A stretch of 64,000 nt of DNA, taken from NCBI GenBank assembly GCA_026125445.1, contig JAHCLE010000001.1, positions 1 through 64,000 on the forward strand, read 5' to 3'. Each line of letters starts with the position of its first letter. The stretch's first letter is position 1. Origin of the DNA: Burkholderiales bacterium. GTDB lineage: Bacteria; Pseudomonadota; Gammaproteobacteria; Burkholderiales; Usitatibacteraceae. The translations under genes were made by a program, and so were the position numbers. The notes under the pieces are model-generated. The model ran no database searches. It had not been told where the DNA came from and saw only the letters and a list, made by a program, of their open reading frames with translations. Positions 50,790 through 60,110 of this stretch are shown here, in pieces.

Positions 50790-51416
50790 TCAGCCCTTGA
50801 GAACGAAGGCGACGGGCACCAGGACGGAGGCCGCCACGGCCTGCGCACCCTGCTTCGCGGGAACGAAGCGCCACCGCGCCACGGCCTCGCGCGCCGACCG
50901 GTCGAGTCGGTCGAAGCCGCTGCTGCGCGCGATCTCCACCCGTTCCGCGGTTCCATCGGCGCGCACCCACACGCGCAGCAGCACCCGGCCCTCCTCGTTC
51001 AGGCGCCGCGAAAGCGGGGGATAAGCCGGCGCGGGATTGAGCAGGTAGTCGGCATCGAAGACGGGGGCGGCCACGGGCAGGGCGGCCGGCGGCGGTGCGG
51101 GCGACGCTGCGGCGACGGGCGCGGCCGGCGCGCGCGTGGCGGCGGGCGAGGTCGAGGCGTCCGGGGCGGGAGCCAGCGAGATGGCCGGGATCGGCATGGT
51201 GTCGCGCGCGGGCTCGATGAGCCTGGGCCGCAACGGCGGCACGCGAGGCGCCGGCTCGGGGCTTGCGGGAGCAGACACGATCGAGACGGTGAGCGGCGCC
51301 GACTCGGCGATCGCGGAGACGATGGGCTTCGCATGGAGCACCGCGAGGACGAGGAGCGCGTGAATGGCGACGGCGGCGGCGCCGGATGCGCCGCGGGATC
51401 CCCGGTAGAGCCTCAT
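50790..51416 (-). CDS. TonB-family energy transducer
   Basis: 208 residues. N-terminal TM anchor ([18 protein letters not shown]), a long Pro/Ala-rich periplasmic spacer (about 45-115) and a C-terminal TonB domain with [43 protein letters not shown] and [11 protein letters not shown]. It transmits proton-motive force to TonB-dependent receptors. ExbB/ExbD are not adjacent. Its ATG overlaps the stop of the dioxygenase gene (ATGA). Confidence 0.93.
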   Translation of the reverse strand: MRLYRGSRGASGAAAVAIHALLVLAVLHAKPIVSAIAESAPLTVSIVSAPASPEPAPRVPPLRPRLIEPARDTMPIPAISLAPAPDASTSPAATRAPAAPVAAASPAPPPAALPVAAPVFDADYLLNPAPAYPPLSRRLNEEGRVLLRVWVRADGTAERVEIARSSGFDRLDRSAREAVARWRFVPAKQGAQAVAASVLVPVAFVLKG

Positions 51417-52093
51417 GCGACCGCCCAGCGGCGCAGGAGGTTGTGGTAGATGCCGGTCATGGCCACCACGGGAGCCTCGTCGCCGTGGGCCTGGCGCAGC
51501 GCGGCGATCGCCGCATCCATGTCGAACAGGAGCGTTCGCTGCGCGTCCTCGCGCACCAGGCTCTCGAGCCAGAAGAAGCAGGCCACCCTCGCGCCGCGCG
51601 TCACCGGCTGCACGCGATGCAGGCTCGAGGAGGGGTAGAGCACGAGGTGGCCGGCGGGCAGCTTCACCGCGTGCGAGCCGTAGGTGTCGTCGATGACCAG
51701 CTCGCCGCCGTCGTAGCCTTCCGGGTCGGAAAGGAACAGCGTGGCCGAGAGGTCCGTGCGCAGGCGCTGCCCGCTCGCCGCGTGCGTGCGGAAGGCGTTG
51801 TCGACGTGGTTGCCGAAGCCCATGCCCTCCTCGTAGCGGTTGAAGAGCGGCGGGAAGATCCGGCGCGGAAGCGCGGCGGAGAAGAAGAGCGCGCTGCGGT
51901 CCAGGGCCGCGAGGATGATGGCGCGCGCGGCGCGCGCGACCACGCTTTCCTCGGGCAGCTGCAGGTTCGATTTCACCTGCGCCGACTGGGTGCCCGCGGT
52001 GAGGCGTCCGTCGGCCCAGTCGGCGTCGTCGAGCATGGCGCGGATCTGCGCCAGCTCGCCGGGCGCGAGCACTTCGGGAATGGCGAGCAGCAT
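51413..52093 (-). CDS. piuC: PiuC-type Fe(II)/2-oxoglutarate-dependent hydroxylase
   Basis: 226 residues (family about 226). Jelly-roll dioxygenase. Iron ligands are the H-x-D in GNHVDNAF and the distal His in [13 protein letters not shown], whose Arg holds 2-oxoglutarate. [18 protein letters not shown] is typical for PiuC/PKHD-type proteins. It sits between the siderophore receptor and tonB, as is common, and is thought to act in iron uptake, perhaps on siderophores. GGAGG precedes the ATG. Confidence 0.93.
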   Translation of the reverse strand: MLLAIPEVLAPGELAQIRAMLDDADWADGRLTAGTQSAQVKSNLQLPEESVVARAARAIILAALDRSALFFSAALPRRIFPPLFNRYEEGMGFGNHVDNAFRTHAASGQRLRTDLSATLFLSDPEGYDGGELVIDDTYGSHAVKLPAGHLVLYPSSSLHRVQPVTRGARVACFFWLESLVREDAQRTLLFDMDAAIAALRQAHGDEAPVVAMTGIYHNLLRRWAVA

Positions 52094-52119
52094 GGCTTTT
52101 CCTCCAGGAATGGAACGGG

Positions 52120-54267
52120 TCAGAACCGGTATTCGAAGGTGAGCTGGAAGTTGCGCTTCGCGCCGGGGACGACGTGGCCCTGGTACACGCCCTCGTAGAT
52201 ATCCTCGTCGGTGAGGTTCATGCCGTTGAGCCTCACCTCCCAGCCCGGAGCGGTGTAGGAGACCATCGCATCCCAGCGGCGGTAGGCGGGCGCTTGGACG
52301 GTGTTCGTGTTGTTGCCGTAGCGCTTCCCGACTGCTTCGAGGCCGCCGCCCACCCGCCAGCGGCTGCCGATGCGGTAGACGGTCCACAGGCTCGCGGTGT
52401 AGGCGGGCGTGTTGAGGGGCACCTTGCCGAGCGTCGCGGACTGCTGGCCCGTGGCCTCGTCGATGACGCCGCGCTGGCGGGCGGCCCCCGCGAACACTTC
52501 CCAGTTCCGCGTGATGCGCCCCGCCGCCTCGACTTCCACGCCGTCGGTGTGGCGGCGGCCCGAGAGGAGGTTCTGCTCGATGCTCACCTCCAGGTCCGTG
52601 TTGCGCTCGTTCGTCTTCTCGGAGCGGTAGATCGCCGCGCGCACGGAGAGGTCGCCGTCGGCGAGCTCCCACTTGGTGCCCAGCTCGATGTTGCGGTTCT
52701 TCTCCGGGGGCGTGTTGGCGCCGCGCTCGTCCAGCGAGTAGAGCTCGCCCGACGGGTTGAACGACGTGCCGTAGGCGGCGTACCAGGTCTGGCTGTCGTC
52801 GGGTTGGTGGAGCACCCCGGCGCGCCAGCTCCACACCTTGTCCAGCCGCGACAGCGGTCCCGCGGGAGGCGCCCGGTCGTAGTCGGCGTCGAAACGGTCG
52901 AAGCGGGCGCCCAGGACCGCCTTCCACGAGGGCGCGATGTCGGCCACGTCCTGCGCGTAGATGCCCACAGTCCTCGCCGTGTAGGAAACGGGGTTCGTGC
53001 GGATCACGTTGTCGAAGTAGCCCGCGGGCAGGCCGACCCACGGGTCGGGATGGAAGAGCAGGGTCGGGGGATTGGGAACGGTGCCCGTTGTGTTCCAGCG
53101 CCCGGCCTTCTCGCGCACGACCTCGACGCCGGCGAGCAGCAGGTGCTTCATGCCGAACGCGCGCTGCTCGGTGATGAGGTCGTTCTGGCTGGTGAGCGTG
53201 CGCTCCTCGCCGCCGCGTGCCTGGCGTTGCCGGTTGACCGCGGTGGCATCGGTGAGCACGGCGGTGCCGGGAGCGAGACGCGGCGCCACCGCCCAGAGGT
53301 TTCGCTCGTAGTCGCCGGATCGCAGCACGGTCTTGAAGGTGGTCTTCGCGTCGAAACGGTGCGTCCACGAGGCGGTGGCGACGCCGGCCTCGTCCTTCTG
53401 GTAGTCCGCCCGGGCCATCCCGTAGAAGTTCTCCACGGGCACCGGGGCGGGCTTGCCCTGGAAGTAGGGCACGCCGTAATCGGGGACGTCGTCGTACTCG
53501 AGGTGGTAGTAGGAGAGCGCGAATTCGTCCGGCATGCCGATGCCCCAGCGCGCCGACGGGGCCACGCCCCACCGGCTGGTCTGCACGCCCTCGCGAAAGC
53601 TCTCGGCGTCGGTGGCCATGGCGTTGAGCCGGATCGCCGCGTTGTCCCCGATTCGCTGGTTCGCGTCGAGGGTGGCGCGCTTGTACCGGTGGCTGCCGCC
53701 GGTGACCGCGAGCGATCCCCCGTCGACGAGCACCGGCTCCTTGCTCACCTGGTTGATGATCCCGCCGGTGGAGCCGCGGCCATAGAGCATGGACGAGGAG
53801 CCGCGAAGGACCTCGATGCGCTCGACGTTGAACGTATCGCGGTTGTACTGCGCGATGTCGCGGATGCCGTCGAGGTAGAGGTCGCCCACGACGGAATAGC
53901 CCCGCAGCGTGATGTTGTCGCCGATGCGCCCGCCCTCGCCCGCATTGAAGGTGAGGCCCGGCACGTTGCGAAGCGCCTCGCGGAAGGTGTCGGCGTTGCG
54001 GTCGTGGATGAGCGACTCGGGGACGATGGTCACCGACTGCGGGATGTCGCGCGTGAGCTGGGGAACCTTGCCCACGGAGGTGATCCCCGGCTGGTAGGTC
54101 GGGAGGCGGTCGCGCTCGTTGGTGACCGTCACGGGCTTGAGCTCTGCCTCCTTCTTCCGCTCCTCCTTCGGGGGTTCGGACCCCGCCGACTGGGCGGAAG
54201 CGTGGGCGGATACAGCGGCGGTTACGGCGGCCGCCAGCAGGCGGCGGGATGGGGCGGATCGAGCCAA
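52120..54267 (-). CDS. TonB-dependent siderophore receptor
   Basis: 715 residues from a TTG at 54267 with a GGGAGAG site; this start places a proper signal peptide ([20 protein letters not shown]) at the N-terminus, unlike the ATG further upstream. Plug domain at about 60-170 with [33 protein letters not shown] and [21 protein letters not shown], then a 22-strand barrel ending in FQLTFEYRF. It resembles FiuA/catecholate-type receptors. A Fur-like box lies upstream, shared with the divergent hemP. It heads the operon with piuC and tonB. Confidence 0.94.
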   Translation of the reverse strand: MARSAPSRRLLAAAVTAAVSAHASAQSAGSEPPKEERKKEAELKPVTVTNERDRLPTYQPGITSVGKVPQLTRDIPQSVTIVPESLIHDRNADTFREALRNVPGLTFNAGEGGRIGDNITLRGYSVVGDLYLDGIRDIAQYNRDTFNVERIEVLRGSSSMLYGRGSTGGIINQVSKEPVLVDGGSLAVTGGSHRYKRATLDANQRIGDNAAIRLNAMATDAESFREGVQTSRWGVAPSARWGIGMPDEFALSYYHLEYDDVPDYGVPYFQGKPAPVPVENFYGMARADYQKDEAGVATASWTHRFDAKTTFKTVLRSGDYERNLWAVAPRLAPGTAVLTDATAVNRQRQARGGEERTLTSQNDLITEQRAFGMKHLLLAGVEVVREKAGRWNTTGTVPNPPTLLFHPDPWVGLPAGYFDNVIRTNPVSYTARTVGIYAQDVADIAPSWKAVLGARFDRFDADYDRAPPAGPLSRLDKVWSWRAGVLHQPDDSQTWYAAYGTSFNPSGELYSLDERGANTPPEKNRNIELGTKWELADGDLSVRAAIYRSEKTNERNTDLEVSIEQNLLSGRRHTDGVEVEAAGRITRNWEVFAGAARQRGVIDEATGQQSATLGKVPLNTPAYTASLWTVYRIGSRWRVGGGLEAVGKRYGNNTNTVQAPAYRRWDAMVSYTAPGWEVRLNGMNLTDEDIYEGVYQGHVVPGAKRNFQLTFEYRF

Positions 54268-54349
54268 GGGTCTCTCCCAGTTGGATTTTTTCGGGAGGCT
54301 GGCTCGCGGAGGGGGCCGCTGGCTGGCGAGGTTCGCGCGCGCTTCTTGC

Positions 54350-54374
54350 AAATGCGAACCGTTCTCAATAAAAT
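54350..54374. promoter_or_regulatory. Predicted Fur box, divergent iron promoter
   Basis: AATGCGAACCGTTCTCAATA and flanking A/T form an imperfect 7-1-7-like dyad (TGAGAAC / GTTCGCA on the minus strand). It lies midway between the siderophore receptor and hemP starts, both iron genes. Confidence 0.65.
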
Positions 54375-54404
54375 GATACCCATCCCTCCGCCGGATGGCA
54401 AACG

Positions 54405-54593
54405 TTGAGCGACCACAAGCCTTCATCCCCCTTGCAGCCCGCGGTGCCGGGCGGTTCCCTGGCAATGGCGGGGCCGCGCCGGATCGCGAGCCAGGAACTA
54501 TTCGGGGAGTCTGCCGTCGTGCTCATCGAGCACCAAGGGGAGACCTATTCGTTGCGGCGGACGCGGCTGGGGAAGCTCATCCTCACGAAGTGA
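54405..54593 (+). CDS. hemP: Hemin uptake protein HemP
   Basis: 62 residues, TTG start (an internal ATG at 54465 would give a 42-residue form). The conserved C-terminal core IASQELFGESAVVLIEHQGE, then YSLRRTRLGKLILTK, is diagnostic for HemP/HmuP, a small protein needed for haem-uptake gene expression in Betaproteobacteria. It is divergent from the receptor across the Fur-like box. Confidence 0.9.
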   Translation: MSDHKPSSPLQPAVPGGSLAMAGPRRIASQELFGESAVVLIEHQGETYSLRRTRLGKLILTK

Positions 54594-54633
54594 CCGGAGT
54601 CCAAGGCGGCCTCGTCGGCCGCGTGGCGGCGCG

Positions 54634-55557
54634 CTAGAGGAGCCGGGCGACGTCGTCGCCCATCCGGCGGCGCAGCGCCGCATCCGGCAGCCGCCCCGCG
54701 AGAGCGCCCACGTCCTCGCGCATGTGCGCGGGGTTGGTGGTGGCGGGAATGGCGCAGGTGACGGCGGGGTGCGAGATCACGAACTTGAGGAAGACCTGCG
54801 CCCAGTTGGCGCAGTCGATCTCGCGCGCCCAGCCGGGCAGGGCCTTTCCCTTCACCGCGCCGAACAGGTCGCCGCCGTCGAAGGGACGGTTCACGATGAC
54901 CGCCGCGCCGCGCTCGGCCGCCAGGGGCAGGAGACGCTTCTCGGCATCGCGGTCGGCGAAGCTGTAGGAGAACTGCACGAAGTCGAAGCGCTCGCGCCGC
55001 ATGGCCGCCGCGAGGTCGTCGTGGCGCCGGCCGTGCGAGGTGGTGATGCCGACGTAGCGGACGCGGCCCGCCGCCTTCCACTCCTTGAGCGTGGCGAGGT
55101 GCGTCTCCCAGTCGAGCATGTTGTGCACCTGCATCAGGTCGAAGCGTTTCACGCCCCAGAGCCGGAAGGACTCCTCCATCTGTCGGACGCCGAGGAAGCG
55201 CGTGGGCGTCCACACCTTGGTGGCGTTGAACACCTTCGCCGGCCCCGCCTTCGGGACGAGTTCTCCCAGCGCCGCTTCCGCGTAGCCGTACATGGGCGAG
55301 GAGTCGAGCAGGGCGCCGCCGCCGGAGAAGAACTCGCGCAGGACCGCGAGGCGTGCGTCGCGCTCCATGCCGGCGGCAACGTCGAAGGTGAGCCAGGTGC
55401 CCATGCCGACCGCGGGGATGCGCTCGCCGGTGGCAGGGATCGCGCGCTCGTGCAGGGAAGCCGGCGCTGCGACTCCCCTGGGCAGGGCGGCCGAGCACGC
55501 CAGGGCGGCGATCCCCTGCAGGGCGCGGCGGCGGTCGGTATCGGTCTGGCGACTCAC
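54634..55557 (-). CDS. Tat-exported aldo/keto reductase
   Basis: 307 residues from a GTG at 55557. The N-terminus SRQTDTDRRRALQGIAALA is a twin-arginine signal, so the enzyme is exported folded. The AKR barrel is recognisable from PAVGMGTWLTFD, LLDSSPMYGYAEAALGE (catalytic Asp/Tyr), NATKVW (Lys) and MQVHNMLDW (His). SYSFADRDAEKRLLPLAAERG and PAVTCAIPATTNPAHMREDV form the nucleotide pocket. Reduces or oxidises carbonyls with NAD(P)H; an electron source in the periplasm is not obvious. Confidence 0.88.
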   Translation of the reverse strand: MSRQTDTDRRRALQGIAALACSAALPRGVAAPASLHERAIPATGERIPAVGMGTWLTFDVAAGMERDARLAVLREFFSGGGALLDSSPMYGYAEAALGELVPKAGPAKVFNATKVWTPTRFLGVRQMEESFRLWGVKRFDLMQVHNMLDWETHLATLKEWKAAGRVRYVGITTSHGRRHDDLAAAMRRERFDFVQFSYSFADRDAEKRLLPLAAERGAAVIVNRPFDGGDLFGAVKGKALPGWAREIDCANWAQVFLKFVISHPAVTCAIPATTNPAHMREDVGALAGRLPDAALRRRMGDDVARLL

Positions 55558-55641
55558 GGAATCGGGCCCTTCGAATCTCCTCAGTTTGCGCCTTCCGGGG
55601 TAGGATTGACGCACTCGAAAACGGTTCCCGGAGGAGAAGAA

Positions 55642-56121
55642 ATGATCGATCGTCCCGTGGGCGACGTGCTGAAGGGCAAGTCGAGCCCCAACCTGCTTTC
55701 CGTGGCCTCCACGGCCACCGTCTCCGAGGCCGTGGCCCTCATGGACGAGAAGGGGCTGGGCTCCGTCCTCGTGCGCGACGCCGCCGGCAAGATGGCCGGC
55801 ATCTTCACCGAGCGCGACCTCATGCGCCGCGTCGTGCGCCAGGGGCGCGACCCGAAGACCACCCCGATGTCCGCGGTGATGTCGCCCGACGTGCGGCACG
55901 TGCCGGCGTCGGAGTCCATCGTGGAAGTGCTTCGCATCATGGTCGAGCACGGCTATCGCCACATGCTCGTGTCCGACAACGGCAAGCCCGCGGGCGTGGT
56001 GTCGATCCGCGACCTGATGGGGTGGCTCATCCTCCCCGACGAGCCCATCGCCCACGAGGGTCGCCGCGGCGAGATCCGCACGCGCGCCCTCGACACCGTG
56101 GAGACGCTGAAGCAGGGCTAG
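55642..56121 (+). CDS. Tandem CBS-domain protein
   Basis: 159 residues made of one CBS pair (about 15-65 and 80-135): SEAVALMDEKGLGSVLVRD, GIFTERDLMRRVV, IVEVLRIMVEHGYRHMLVSD, GVVSIRDLMGWL. Stand-alone Bateman modules bind adenine nucleotides and sense energy state. GGAGGAG precedes the ATG. Its stop overlaps that of the convergent cyclase gene; both use the same CTAG. Confidence 0.92.
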   Translation: MIDRPVGDVLKGKSSPNLLSVASTATVSEAVALMDEKGLGSVLVRDAAGKMAGIFTERDLMRRVVRQGRDPKTTPMSAVMSPDVRHVPASESIVEVLRIMVEHGYRHMLVSDNGKPAGVVSIRDLMGWLILPDEPIAHEGRRGEIRTRALDTVETLKQG

Positions 56122-57269
56122 GCCGCGACCGGCCCGGCGCACACCACGCGATCGCGGCCTTCGCGCTTCGCGCGATAGAGCGCCGCGTCCGCGCGATCGA
56201 TCAGGCGCTCCAGGTCCTCGACGCCTTCCGCGACGCCGAAGCTCGCGGTGATCGGGATGTCGGCGTCCCACAGCGGCACGGGAAACGCGGCGATCGCCGC
56301 GCGCAGCTTCTCGGCCACCCCGGCGGCCTCCTTGAGGGCGGTGTCGGGCAGCAGGATCACGAACTCCTCCCCGCCCCACCGGCAGCACAGGTCGGAACGG
56401 CGCAGGCCCGAGCGGATCAGCCTGCCCGCGTGCTGGATGGCGGTGTCGCCCGCGACGTGGCCGCGCGTGTCGTTGATCTGCTTGAAGTGGTCGAGGTCGA
56501 CGACGACGGCGCAGACCGGGAGGCTGCTGCGGCGGCAGAAGTGCATCGGCGCGGCAGCCTGCTCGAGGAACGCGCGCCGGGAGCTGAGCCCCGTCAGCAG
56601 GTCCGTGCTGGCCATGCGCTCGGCATCCTCCTTCGCCTGGCGCAGCTCGTAGGTCATCTCCAGGTTCTGCTCCATCGCCTGCGAGAGCACCTTGGTCGCG
56701 CGAAGCGCCGACAGGCAGAACAGGAGGACGGCGAACCCGAGGTAGAGCCCGGGGCGACCCTCGAACAGGATCACCCACGCCGTGGCCGGCAGGAGGACCA
56801 CGGCGATCGTGGCGATGGCGAGCCAGCGGATGGCCGAATAGACGGAGAGCGCGCCGCCCGCCATTCCGACCAGGATCACCAGCGTGATCGCCTGGTGCAG
56901 GAAGGAGTCCTTGGGCATGATCCAGACGCTTCCCAGGCCCCACGTGAGGGTGGAGGCCATGAGCGTCACGAAGTAGGGCCGCTCCCAGTCCAGGAGTTGC
57001 AGGCCGGCCGGTGCCTTCAGGCGATAGGCGAGGAAGAGGACGAGGCGGGCGAGCGATGTCCCGACCAGGATGACCATCCAGGCGATGACGGCGGGCTGGT
57101 TCGCCGCGGGCCACATGAGGAGCGCCAGCAGCACGGCGACGACCATGCTCAGGAAGACGGCGGGAAAGGACTGCCAGAACAGGAGCTGGAGGCGGTCGGC
57201 CCGGACCTGTTCCCGGGCTCCCGGCTCGCGGGGAGCATCCTGCCGAGCGCCTCGAATGATCGTTGCCAA
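56118..57269 (-). CDS. Membrane diguanylate cyclase
   Basis: 383 residues, TTG start. Six hydrophobic helices (about 30-200) form a sensor, then a short coiled linker (ELRQAKEDAERMAS) and a GGDEF domain (about 220-380). Active signature RWGGEEFVILLPD; the inhibitory I-site RxxD (RRSD) lies five residues before it, so product feedback is likely. MASTDLLTGLSSRRAFLEQA and DLDHFKQINDTRGHVAGD are canonical. Makes c-di-GMP from GTP. Confidence 0.94.
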   Translation of the reverse strand: MATIIRGARQDAPREPGAREQVRADRLQLLFWQSFPAVFLSMVVAVLLALLMWPAANQPAVIAWMVILVGTSLARLVLFLAYRLKAPAGLQLLDWERPYFVTLMASTLTWGLGSVWIMPKDSFLHQAITLVILVGMAGGALSVYSAIRWLAIATIAVVLLPATAWVILFEGRPGLYLGFAVLLFCLSALRATKVLSQAMEQNLEMTYELRQAKEDAERMASTDLLTGLSSRRAFLEQAAAPMHFCRRSSLPVCAVVVDLDHFKQINDTRGHVAGDTAIQHAGRLIRSGLRRSDLCCRWGGEEFVILLPDTALKEAAGVAEKLRAAIAAFPVPLWDADIPITASFGVAEGVEDLERLIDRADAALYRAKREGRDRVVCAGPVAA

Positions 57270-57409
57270 GCCTGTCCCGTTTCCCGCGCCGCTGGGCCTC
57301 GCGCCCGGTCGGCGCTCTTCTCCGATGAAGGAAAGCTAGCAGGAAAAAGGGAGCGGTTGGCCCTTCGGTTGCAGGTGTAAGGGCCTGCTTCTTCGGCAAG
57401 ACGGGAATT

Positions 57410-57437
57410 TTGCCGGGGCGGCGACCTTTGCTATAAT
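57410..57437 (+). promoter_or_regulatory. Promoter of tRNA-Arg
   Basis: TTGCCG, 16-nt spacer, TATAAT (57432-57437), 10 bases before the tRNA 5' end. Confidence 0.8.
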
Positions 57438-57447
57438 TGCCGACTTC

Positions 57448-57524
57448 GCGCCCGTAGCTCAGTTGGATAGAGTACCTGGCTACGAACCAGGGGGTCGTGG
57501 GTTCGAATCCTGCCGGGCGCGCCA
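57448..57524 (+). tRNA. tRNA-Arg(ACG)
   Basis: 77 nt. Acceptor arms GCGCCCG / CGGGCGC, discriminator G, encoded CCA. Anticodon loop CTACGAA reads ACG (wobble A is normally inosine). T-loop GTTCGAATC. Confidence 0.96.
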
Positions 57525-57534
57525 GTTGCATCGA

Positions 57535-57562
57535 GGGGCCAGTCGAGAGACTGGCCCCTTTT
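57535..57562 (+). terminator. Terminator of tRNA-Arg
   Basis: 10-bp perfect stem GGGGCCAGTC / GACTGGCCCC with GAGA loop, followed by TTTT. Confidence 0.9.
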
Positions 57563-57678
57563 CATTGGGCCAGGGATGGAAACCCGCCCGCGGAAACCCG
57601 TAGACTTGGCGTCCGATGGGAGCGCGCCATCGGGAATCCATCGCCGCGCGCGGACGGTAAACGGAAAGGAAGGGGCTC

Positions 57679-58644
57679 ATGAACCGTTGGAAAGCGACGC
57701 TTGCCGCCATTGCATCCTGCATCCTCGTCGGCTCGGCATGGGCGCAAGCCTATCCCTCGAGGACCATCAGGCTGATCGTGCCTTTCGCCGCGGGCGGAAG
57801 CACCGACATCATCGCGCGGCTCACCGCGGAGCAGATGCGCAAGGAGCTGGGACAGACCGTCGTGGTGGAAAACGTCGGGGGCGCGGCGGGCGCGCTGGGC
57901 ACCGCGCAGGGCGCCGCGGCGGCGCCGGACGGCTACACGCTCACCGTGGCCACCGTGAGCTCGATGATCGTGCACGCCGCGACGCGCTCGCGGCCGCAGT
58001 ACACGCTGGAGAGCTTCGCGCCGATCACCAACATCGCGTCGATGCCCAACATCCTCACGGTCAACGCCTCGTTTCCCGCGAAGAACCTCACCGAGTTCAT
58101 CAAGATCCTCAAGGAGAACCCGGGCAAGTACACGTTCGCGAGCTCCGGGATCGGCAGCATCAACCACATGCTCGGCGAGTCGTTCCAGTCCGAGGCCGGC
58201 GTGAAGATGGTCCACGTCCCGTACAAGGGCTCGGGGCCGGCCATGCAGGACGTCATGGGCGGGCAGGTGAACAGCCTCTTCGACCAGTTCCCGTCCTCGA
58301 AGCCCTACATCGACGGGGGCAAGCTCAAGGCCATCGGCGTGATCTCGCCTCACCGCATTCCCGGCTACGACGTGATGACGATGGAGGAGGCGGGCATGAA
58401 GGGGTTTACCGACGAGGCGTGGTACGGCCTCCTCGCGCCCGCCAAGGTGCCTCCCGAGGTCCTGGCGAAGCTCTCGGAGACGATGAAGAAGGTCATGGCC
58501 GCGCCCGAGTTCCGCGCGCAGATCGAGAAGGTGGGGGCGCGCCCGGTCGGCAATTCGCCGGCGGAGTTCACGGCGCAGGTCCGCAACGAGATCGCGCGCA
58601 TGAAGCGCCTCGTCCAGGAGCGGCAGATCAAGCTCGACGAGTGA
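57679..58644 (+). CDS. Bug/TctC-family periplasmic solute receptor
   Basis: 321 residues with a signal peptide (cleavage near SAWAQAYPS). YPSRTIRLIVPFAAGGSTDIIAR, VVVENVGGAAGALGTAQGA and HVPYKGSGPAMQDVMGG follow the family pattern. Binds a small carboxylate-like ligand; no TctAB partner is nearby. AAAGGAAGGGG precedes the ATG. An inverted repeat CGATGG-N7-CCATCG upstream could be an operator. It is the second such receptor in this window, not closely similar to the first in its variable loops. Confidence 0.93.
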   Translation: MNRWKATLAAIASCILVGSAWAQAYPSRTIRLIVPFAAGGSTDIIARLTAEQMRKELGQTVVVENVGGAAGALGTAQGAAAAPDGYTLTVATVSSMIVHAATRSRPQYTLESFAPITNIASMPNILTVNASFPAKNLTEFIKILKENPGKYTFASSGIGSINHMLGESFQSEAGVKMVHVPYKGSGPAMQDVMGGQVNSLFDQFPSSKPYIDGGKLKAIGVISPHRIPGYDVMTMEEAGMKGFTDEAWYGLLAPAKVPPEVLAKLSETMKKVMAAPEFRAQIEKVGARPVGNSPAEFTAQVRNEIARMKRLVQERQIKLDE

Positions 58645-58650
58645 GCGGGA

Positions 58651-59109
58651 TCACTCCCGGAACTGCACCGCCAGCATCTCTCCCCGCGCGCAGGCCTGGC
58701 CTGCCGCGCCGAGGGAGAGCGCGACCCGGACCTTGCGGCCCTCGATGCCCAGGAGCCGGCCGCGGACCTCGAGCTGCACGCCGATCGGCGTCGGCCGCAG
58801 GTAGTCCACCTTCAGCGACGCGGTGACGAAGCGCATGAACTCGCCGCCGTCGCCCATCTCGCGGCCGGCCGCCCGGTAGGCGAAGGCCGCCGCCGAGGCG
58901 GTGCCGTGGCAATCGAGGAGGGAGGCGACCATTCCCCCATAGACATGGCCGGGAACGCCGCCGCTGAACTCGGGAGGGACGGTGAACCGCGCGACGGTCT
59001 CCTCGCCGTCCCAGTAGCTCTTCAGGTGGTGGCCGCGCGGGTTGTCCTTGCCGCATCCCCAGCAGTGGCTGAACCGCTCGGGATAGCAGTCCTGGAACGC
59101 GGTGGGCAC
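58651..59109 (-). CDS. PaaI-like hotdog-fold thioesterase
   Basis: 152 residues, GTG start. The hotdog pattern is clear: CWGCGKDNPRGHHLKSYWDG at the N-terminus, GHVYGGMVASLLDCHGTASA (helix with the catalytic Asp position), FVTASLKVDYLRPTPIGV. The paired Cys near residue 17 (CWGCG) is typical of one PaaI subgroup. Hydrolyses acyl-CoA thioesters; substrate unknown. Convergent with the Bug gene (6 bases between stops). Confidence 0.87.
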   Translation of the reverse strand: MPTAFQDCYPERFSHCWGCGKDNPRGHHLKSYWDGEETVARFTVPPEFSGGVPGHVYGGMVASLLDCHGTASAAAFAYRAAGREMGDGGEFMRFVTASLKVDYLRPTPIGVQLEVRGRLLGIEGRKVRVALSLGAAGQACARGEMLAVQFRE

Positions 59110-59128
59110 GCCGGCTCCGCGGGCGGGC

Positions 59129-59440
59129 TCAGTCGACGAGGATCTGCCGGGTCGTGTTGTCGACGACCACGGGGCACGCCATGTAAACGACCTGCGGCGG
59201 CGTGCCGTACTTCCCGGTGACGAAGGCGCGCCACTCGTCGGTGTACAGGGCGTCGGCCGCCGCGCGGGACTGCCAGAGGTAGACCCCGCCGGCGGTCATG
59301 CCATCCTCCGAGAGGACGTAGTACTTGCGGACGAGCCCGGGCTGCGACTGGTAGCGCGGCGCGGTGCTCTGGAAGATGGCCTTGGCCTCCTCCACCGTCA
59401 GCGGCTTCGGCAGGCGGAACGTGGCGATGGCGGTGATCAT
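59129..59440 (-). CDS. YdhR-like dimeric alpha/beta-barrel monooxygenase-family protein
   Basis: 103 residues. ITAIATFRLPKPLTVEEAKA, YQSQPGLVRKYYVLSEDG and GGVYLWQSRAAADALYTDEW follow the YdhR/ABM pattern. Such proteins are small putative monooxygenases or ligand-binding dimers without cofactor. Lies between the thioesterase and the ferritin-like gene in the same direction, probably one operon. Confidence 0.85.
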   Translation of the reverse strand: MITAIATFRLPKPLTVEEAKAIFQSTAPRYQSQPGLVRKYYVLSEDGMTAGGVYLWQSRAAADALYTDEWRAFVTGKYGTPPQVVYMACPVVVDNTTRQILVD

Positions 59441-59462
59441 GGGGCGGCGTTCCCGCGGGCCA

Positions 59463-60014
59463 TCACTCGTAGCGGTCCTTCGCCAGCTTGCGCACGTAGG
59501 AGCCCGGCAGGTCGTCCTCGTCCTCGGGGGCCACCCGGGCCGAAGGCGGCAGCTTCGCGATGAGTTCCTCGACCATCCGCACGTGCTCGGCCTCCTCCTC
59601 GCGAAGCTCCTCGAAGAGCTTCCTGACGCTCGGCTCGGTCACGTAGCGAAGCGCCCCGTCGTAGAAATCGAAGGCCTTGCGCTCGGACGACAGCGCCACC
59701 TGGTAGGCCTCCAGCGCGGACATGTCGCGGGTGGAGGCGCCGTACTCCGGCGCCTCGACGTCGAAGATGTCGTCGAGCTTCACCTTCGGCTTCTGGTCGC
59801 CGAAGAGCGCGAGGCGCCGCTCGGCGATTTCCTCGCCGTGCTTGCTCTCGTTGACCACCATCGACTGGAATACCGAGGCGGCGTCGCCGTCGGCCCCGCT
59901 TCCGAGCCGCTCGGCGAACTGCGCGTAGCGCTTGCAGGCCTCGACCTCGATCAGGGTGGCGAGATCGAGGGCGTCCATCAGGGTCAGCGTGGAGAAATCG
60001 AGTCTGGTCGGCAT
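59463..60014 (-). CDS. Rubrerythrin/ferritin-like diiron protein
   Basis: 183 residues, a four-helix bundle. Iron ligands are suggested by TLIEVEACKRYAQFAERL, NESKHGEEIAERR, ALSSERKAFDFYDGAL and REEEAEHVRMVEELIAK, giving the E...ExxH pairs of the family. No rubredoxin CxxC module is present. Likely scavenges peroxide or stores iron. Upstream gene of the small minus-strand operon. Confidence 0.88.
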   Translation of the reverse strand: MPTRLDFSTLTLMDALDLATLIEVEACKRYAQFAERLGSGADGDAASVFQSMVVNESKHGEEIAERRLALFGDQKPKVKLDDIFDVEAPEYGASTRDMSALEAYQVALSSERKAFDFYDGALRYVTEPSVRKLFEELREEEAEHVRMVEELIAKLPPSARVAPEDEDDLPGSYVRKLAKDRYE

Positions 60015-60110
60015 GGGCCCCTCCCGTGTTGGCGCAAGAGGGCATTGTCACTTGGGCGCGAGCCACCCTGTTGATTTGGAACAACATCCCCCTTTCCCTT
60101 TGCGGCGCCG

